Assembly (NCBI GenBank): GCA_003445095.1 | Contig: DLVS01000363.1 | Span: 1-7,062, forward strand | Length of the DNA stretch: 7,062 nucleotides | Direction: 5' to 3' | Source of the DNA: Verrucomicrobiales bacterium | GTDB taxonomy: Bacteria > Verrucomicrobiota > Verrucomicrobiia > Limisphaerales > UBA9464 | In this document: positions 5,291 through 7,062 of the stretch, in pieces | Layout: each line of letters opens with the position of its first letter | How positions within the stretch are numbered: the stretch's first letter is position 1 | The notes under the pieces: model-generated | Told to the model about the DNA's origin: nothing | Databases searched by the model: none | Seen by the model: the letters and a program-made list of their open reading frames with translations, nothing else | Translations under genes and position numbers: made by a program

Positions 5291-7062
5291 ATGAATCCGA
5301 CAGCTCCTTCCCTCTTGGACGCCAAAATCGTCGTGCCCGCGTTGGTCGATGCCTTCAAGAAGCTCGACCCGCGACTGATGATCAAGAACCCCGTCATTTT
5401 CGTAACCCTGGTCGGAGCCGTTCTGACGACTGCGAGCATCTTCACGGCGTCGGCCGATCGTGGGTTCATCGCCCAGCTCGCCCTCTGGCTCTGGTTTACC
5501 GTGCTCTTTGCCAACTTCGCCGAGGCGGTCGCCGAAGGACGGGGTAAGGCTCAAGCCGACAGTTTGCGGAAGGCGCGCAAAGATACGGTGGCGCGGCGGC
5601 TCAAAGGCAAGCAGGAGGAACGAGTCGCCGCGCCTGACCTTCGGAAGGGCGACGTGGTGATCTGCGAAGCCGGCGATATTATTCCAGCCGACGGTGAGGT
5701 CATCGAAGGGATCGCCAGCGTGGATGAGGCCGCCGTCACTGGTGAATCTGCGCCGGTGATTCGCGAAAGCGGCGGCGACCGCAGCGCGGTTACGGGCGGC
5801 ACCCGCGTTATTAGTGATCGCATAGTCGTCCGCGTCACGACCGAGAAGGGCCACGGCTTCCTGGACCGCATGATCGCGATGGTCGAAGGCGCCAAGCGCC
5901 AAAAGACGCCAAACGAAATCGCACTCACCATTCTGCTGTCGGCCTTGACGTTGGTCTTCCTGCTCGTGTGTTTTACGCTGAAACCTTTCGGGCTCTACTC
6001 CGCCACGGAGTTTTCGGTACCGGTTCTGATCGCGCTCCTCGTTTGTTTGATCCCAACCACGATCGGGGGATTGCTCAGCGCCATTGGTATTAGCGGTATT
6101 GACCGACTCATCCGGCGCAATGTGCTCGCGACCTCCGGCCGCGCCGTAGAAGCCGCGGGTGATATCGATGTTCTGCTGCTCGACAAAACGGGGACCATCA
6201 CCTTGGGAAACCGCATGGCCAGTGACTTCATTCCGGCCCCGGGAGTAACCGCCGAACGATTGGCTGACGCGGCCCAGCTTGCCTCACTCGCGGATGAGAC
6301 ACCGGAAGGCCGAAGCGTCGCCGTACTCGCCAAGGAGAAGTTTCAACTGCGCGGCCGTGATGTCGCCGAATTGCACGCCAAGTTTGTTCCGTTCACGGCG
6401 CAGACTCGGATGAGCGGCGTGGACTTCCTTGGTGGAACAGCTGCTCCGGTTGCCACTCATATAAGTTGTGGGACAGCCGCCCCGGCTGTCATCGTCCAGC
6501 AGGCGCCCTCGCCGGCTGCCAACGCCCCGGCCGGACAGGCGGGGGCGCCTGTTCCACTACTATCAGTACTAGTCACCCGGCGCATCCGCAAAGGCGCGGC
6601 CGAGTCCGTCCGCAGTTGGGTGCTTGAACAGGGAGGACACTTTCCGGACGCCGTCGCCAAAGCCGTGGATGAAGTTTCCCGCCAAGGAGGCACACCGCTG
6701 GTCGTGGCAGATGGCAAAGAGGTCCTCGGAGTCATTCAACTCAAAGACATGGTCAAAGGCGGCATCAAGGAACGGTTCGCTCAACTGCGGAAGATGGGCA
6801 TCCGTACCGTGATGATCACGGGCGACAATCCACTCACCGCCGCCGCGATCGCGGCCGAGGCGGGAGTGGACGACTTCATGGCGCAAGCGACGCCGGAAGC
6901 GAAGCTCAAGCGGATTCGCGACGAGCAGTCCACCGGCCATCTCGTCGCCATGACCGGGGACGGAACCAACGATGCGCCCGCGCTCGCCCAAGCCGACGTT
7001 GGGGTCGCGATGAATACCGGAACTCAGGCCGCCCGCGAAGCCGGCAACATGGTCGATCTCGA
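5291..7062 (+). CDS. kdpB: KdpB, P-type ATPase subunit of the K+ pump, with in-frame insertion (3' partial)
   Basis: The frame from ATG 5291 is open to the right edge (590 codons), checked codon by codon. KdpB hydrolyses ATP and drives K+ uptake through KdpA. Visible in order: first helices (about 34-80), actuator-domain TGES (150-153; its serine corresponds to the inhibitory phosphorylation site S162 of E. coli), the ion-pathway helix CLIPTTIGG with P255, phosphorylation motif DKTGT (D298), nucleotide-domain FTAQTRMSG (F368-G376), RRIRKG (430-435), TGDN (510-513) and TGDGTNDAP (555-563). Compared with E. coli numbering, positions before the insertion are offset by -9 and those after by +39, so 48 extra residues lie between F379 and R430, encoded by a palindromic repeat. 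About 130 residues (last helices) lie beyond the window. The start fits the family N-terminus, but the upstream sequence is pyrimidine-rich and has no Shine-Dalgarno match. kdpC is expected next. Confidence 0.96.
   Translation, partial: MNPTAPSLLDAKIVVPALVDAFKKLDPRLMIKNPVIFVTLVGAVLTTASIFTASADRGFIAQLALWLWFTVLFANFAEAVAEGRGKAQADSLRKARKDTVARRLKGKQEERVAAPDLRKGDVVICEAGDIIPADGEVIEGIASVDEAAVTGESAPVIRESGGDRSAVTGGTRVISDRIVVRVTTEKGHGFLDRMIAMVEGAKRQKTPNEIALTILLSALTLVFLLVCFTLKPFGLYSATEFSVPVLIALLVCLIPTTIGGLLSAIGISGIDRLIRRNVLATSGRAVEAAGDIDVLLLDKTGTITLGNRMASDFIPAPGVTAERLADAAQLASLADETPEGRSVAVLAKEKFQLRGRDVAELHAKFVPFTAQTRMSGVDFLGGTAAPVATHISCGTAAPAVIVQQAPSPAANAPAGQAGAPVPLLSVLVTRRIRKGAAESVRSWVLEQGGHFPDAVAKAVDEVSRQGGTPLVVADGKEVLGVIQLKDMVKGGIKERFAQLRKMGIRTVMITGDNPLTAAAIAAEAGVDDFMAQATPEAKLKRIRDEQSTGHLVAMTGDGTNDAPALAQADVGVAMNTGTQAAREAGNMVDL
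6432..6557 (+). repeat. 126-bp palindromic element with 9-bp terminal inverted repeats, inserted in frame in kdpB
   Basis: The element starts with GTGGAACAG (6432-6440) and ends with its exact reverse complement CTGTTCCAC (6549-6557). Between them are three further palindromes: GACAGCCG-CCC-CGGCTGTC (6472-6490, perfect 8-bp arms), CAGC-A-GGCG-CCCT-CGCC-G-GCTG (6497-6518), and ACAGGCG-GGGG-CGCCTGT (6535-6552). The first 25 bases (6432-6456) also form a degraded palindrome ending in CCAC. The length is a multiple of three (42 codons), and the frame used has no stop; the frame starting at 6432 does (TAA at 6462-6464). The encoded peptide is rich in Ala, Pro and Gly ([23 protein letters not shown]) and has no counterpart in normal KdpB. 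A flanking stretch, TACTATCAGTACTAGT (6558-6573), also appears foreign and accounts for most of the remaining extra bases. No target-site duplication was found. Confidence 0.8.

Noticed and set aside
6457..6735. Minus-strand open frame across the repeat in kdpB
   Set aside because: It is a shadow of kdpB. The repeat is GC-rich and happens to lack stops on this strand as well; there is no separate gene evidence.
5291..7062. A possible frameshift or disruption of kdpB by the inserted repeat
   Set aside because: Translation by hand from 5291 to the right edge shows no stop and no frame change; motifs on both sides of the insertion are in the same frame.

Overview
The window reads as bacterial chromosome of moderately high GC. 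The best lineage guess is Verrucomicrobiota or a close relative. That guess rests on two things recalled rather than searched: the remnant at 2649-2921 resembles the C-terminal 'LRLTGTAGKVYTIQR...' domains that are abundant in that phylum, and the GTGGAACAG/GACAGCCG palindromic repeat inside kdpB looks like an interspersed repeat of that group. All intact genes are on the + strand.

Left block (1-2609): three co-directional enzyme genes. The first is a spermidine-synthase-fold methyltransferase-like domain, open at the left edge and probably the C-terminal part of a larger membrane fusion protein. Thirteen bases later comes a PIG-L/LmbE deacetylase, and 39 bases after that a TIM-barrel amidohydrolase of the fuconolactonase/rhamnonolactonase type. 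The close spacing suggests one transcript. No shared pathway can be read from the sequence, although the last two are both compatible with sugar chemistry.

Spacer (2610-3123): 514 bases with no intact gene. Its left half holds a decayed minus-strand C-terminal domain remnant. Its right half is probably the kdp leader, with a 10-bp inverted repeat and a strong hairpin directly before the first ribosome binding site.

Right block (3124-7062): the start of a kdp operon for high-affinity ATP-driven K+ uptake. The order is an unnamed 27-residue single-span membrane peptide, kdpF (27 residues), kdpA (599 residues), a 182-base spacer, and kdpB, which runs off the right edge after about 590 residues. 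KdpA is the K+ channel-like subunit, KdpB the P-type ATPase and KdpF a small stabilising subunit. kdpC and the last ~130 residues of KdpB should lie to the right.

The most striking observation is inside kdpB. The frame is intact and all P-type ATPase motifs are present, but about 48 extra codons interrupt the nucleotide-binding domain between the FTAQTRMSG and RRIRKG motifs. The extra DNA is a 126-bp element (42 codons) with perfect 9-bp terminal inverted repeats and a series of internal palindromes. It looks like an interspersed palindromic repeat that entered an essential enzyme domain in frame and is translated, comparable in principle to the Rickettsia palindromic elements.
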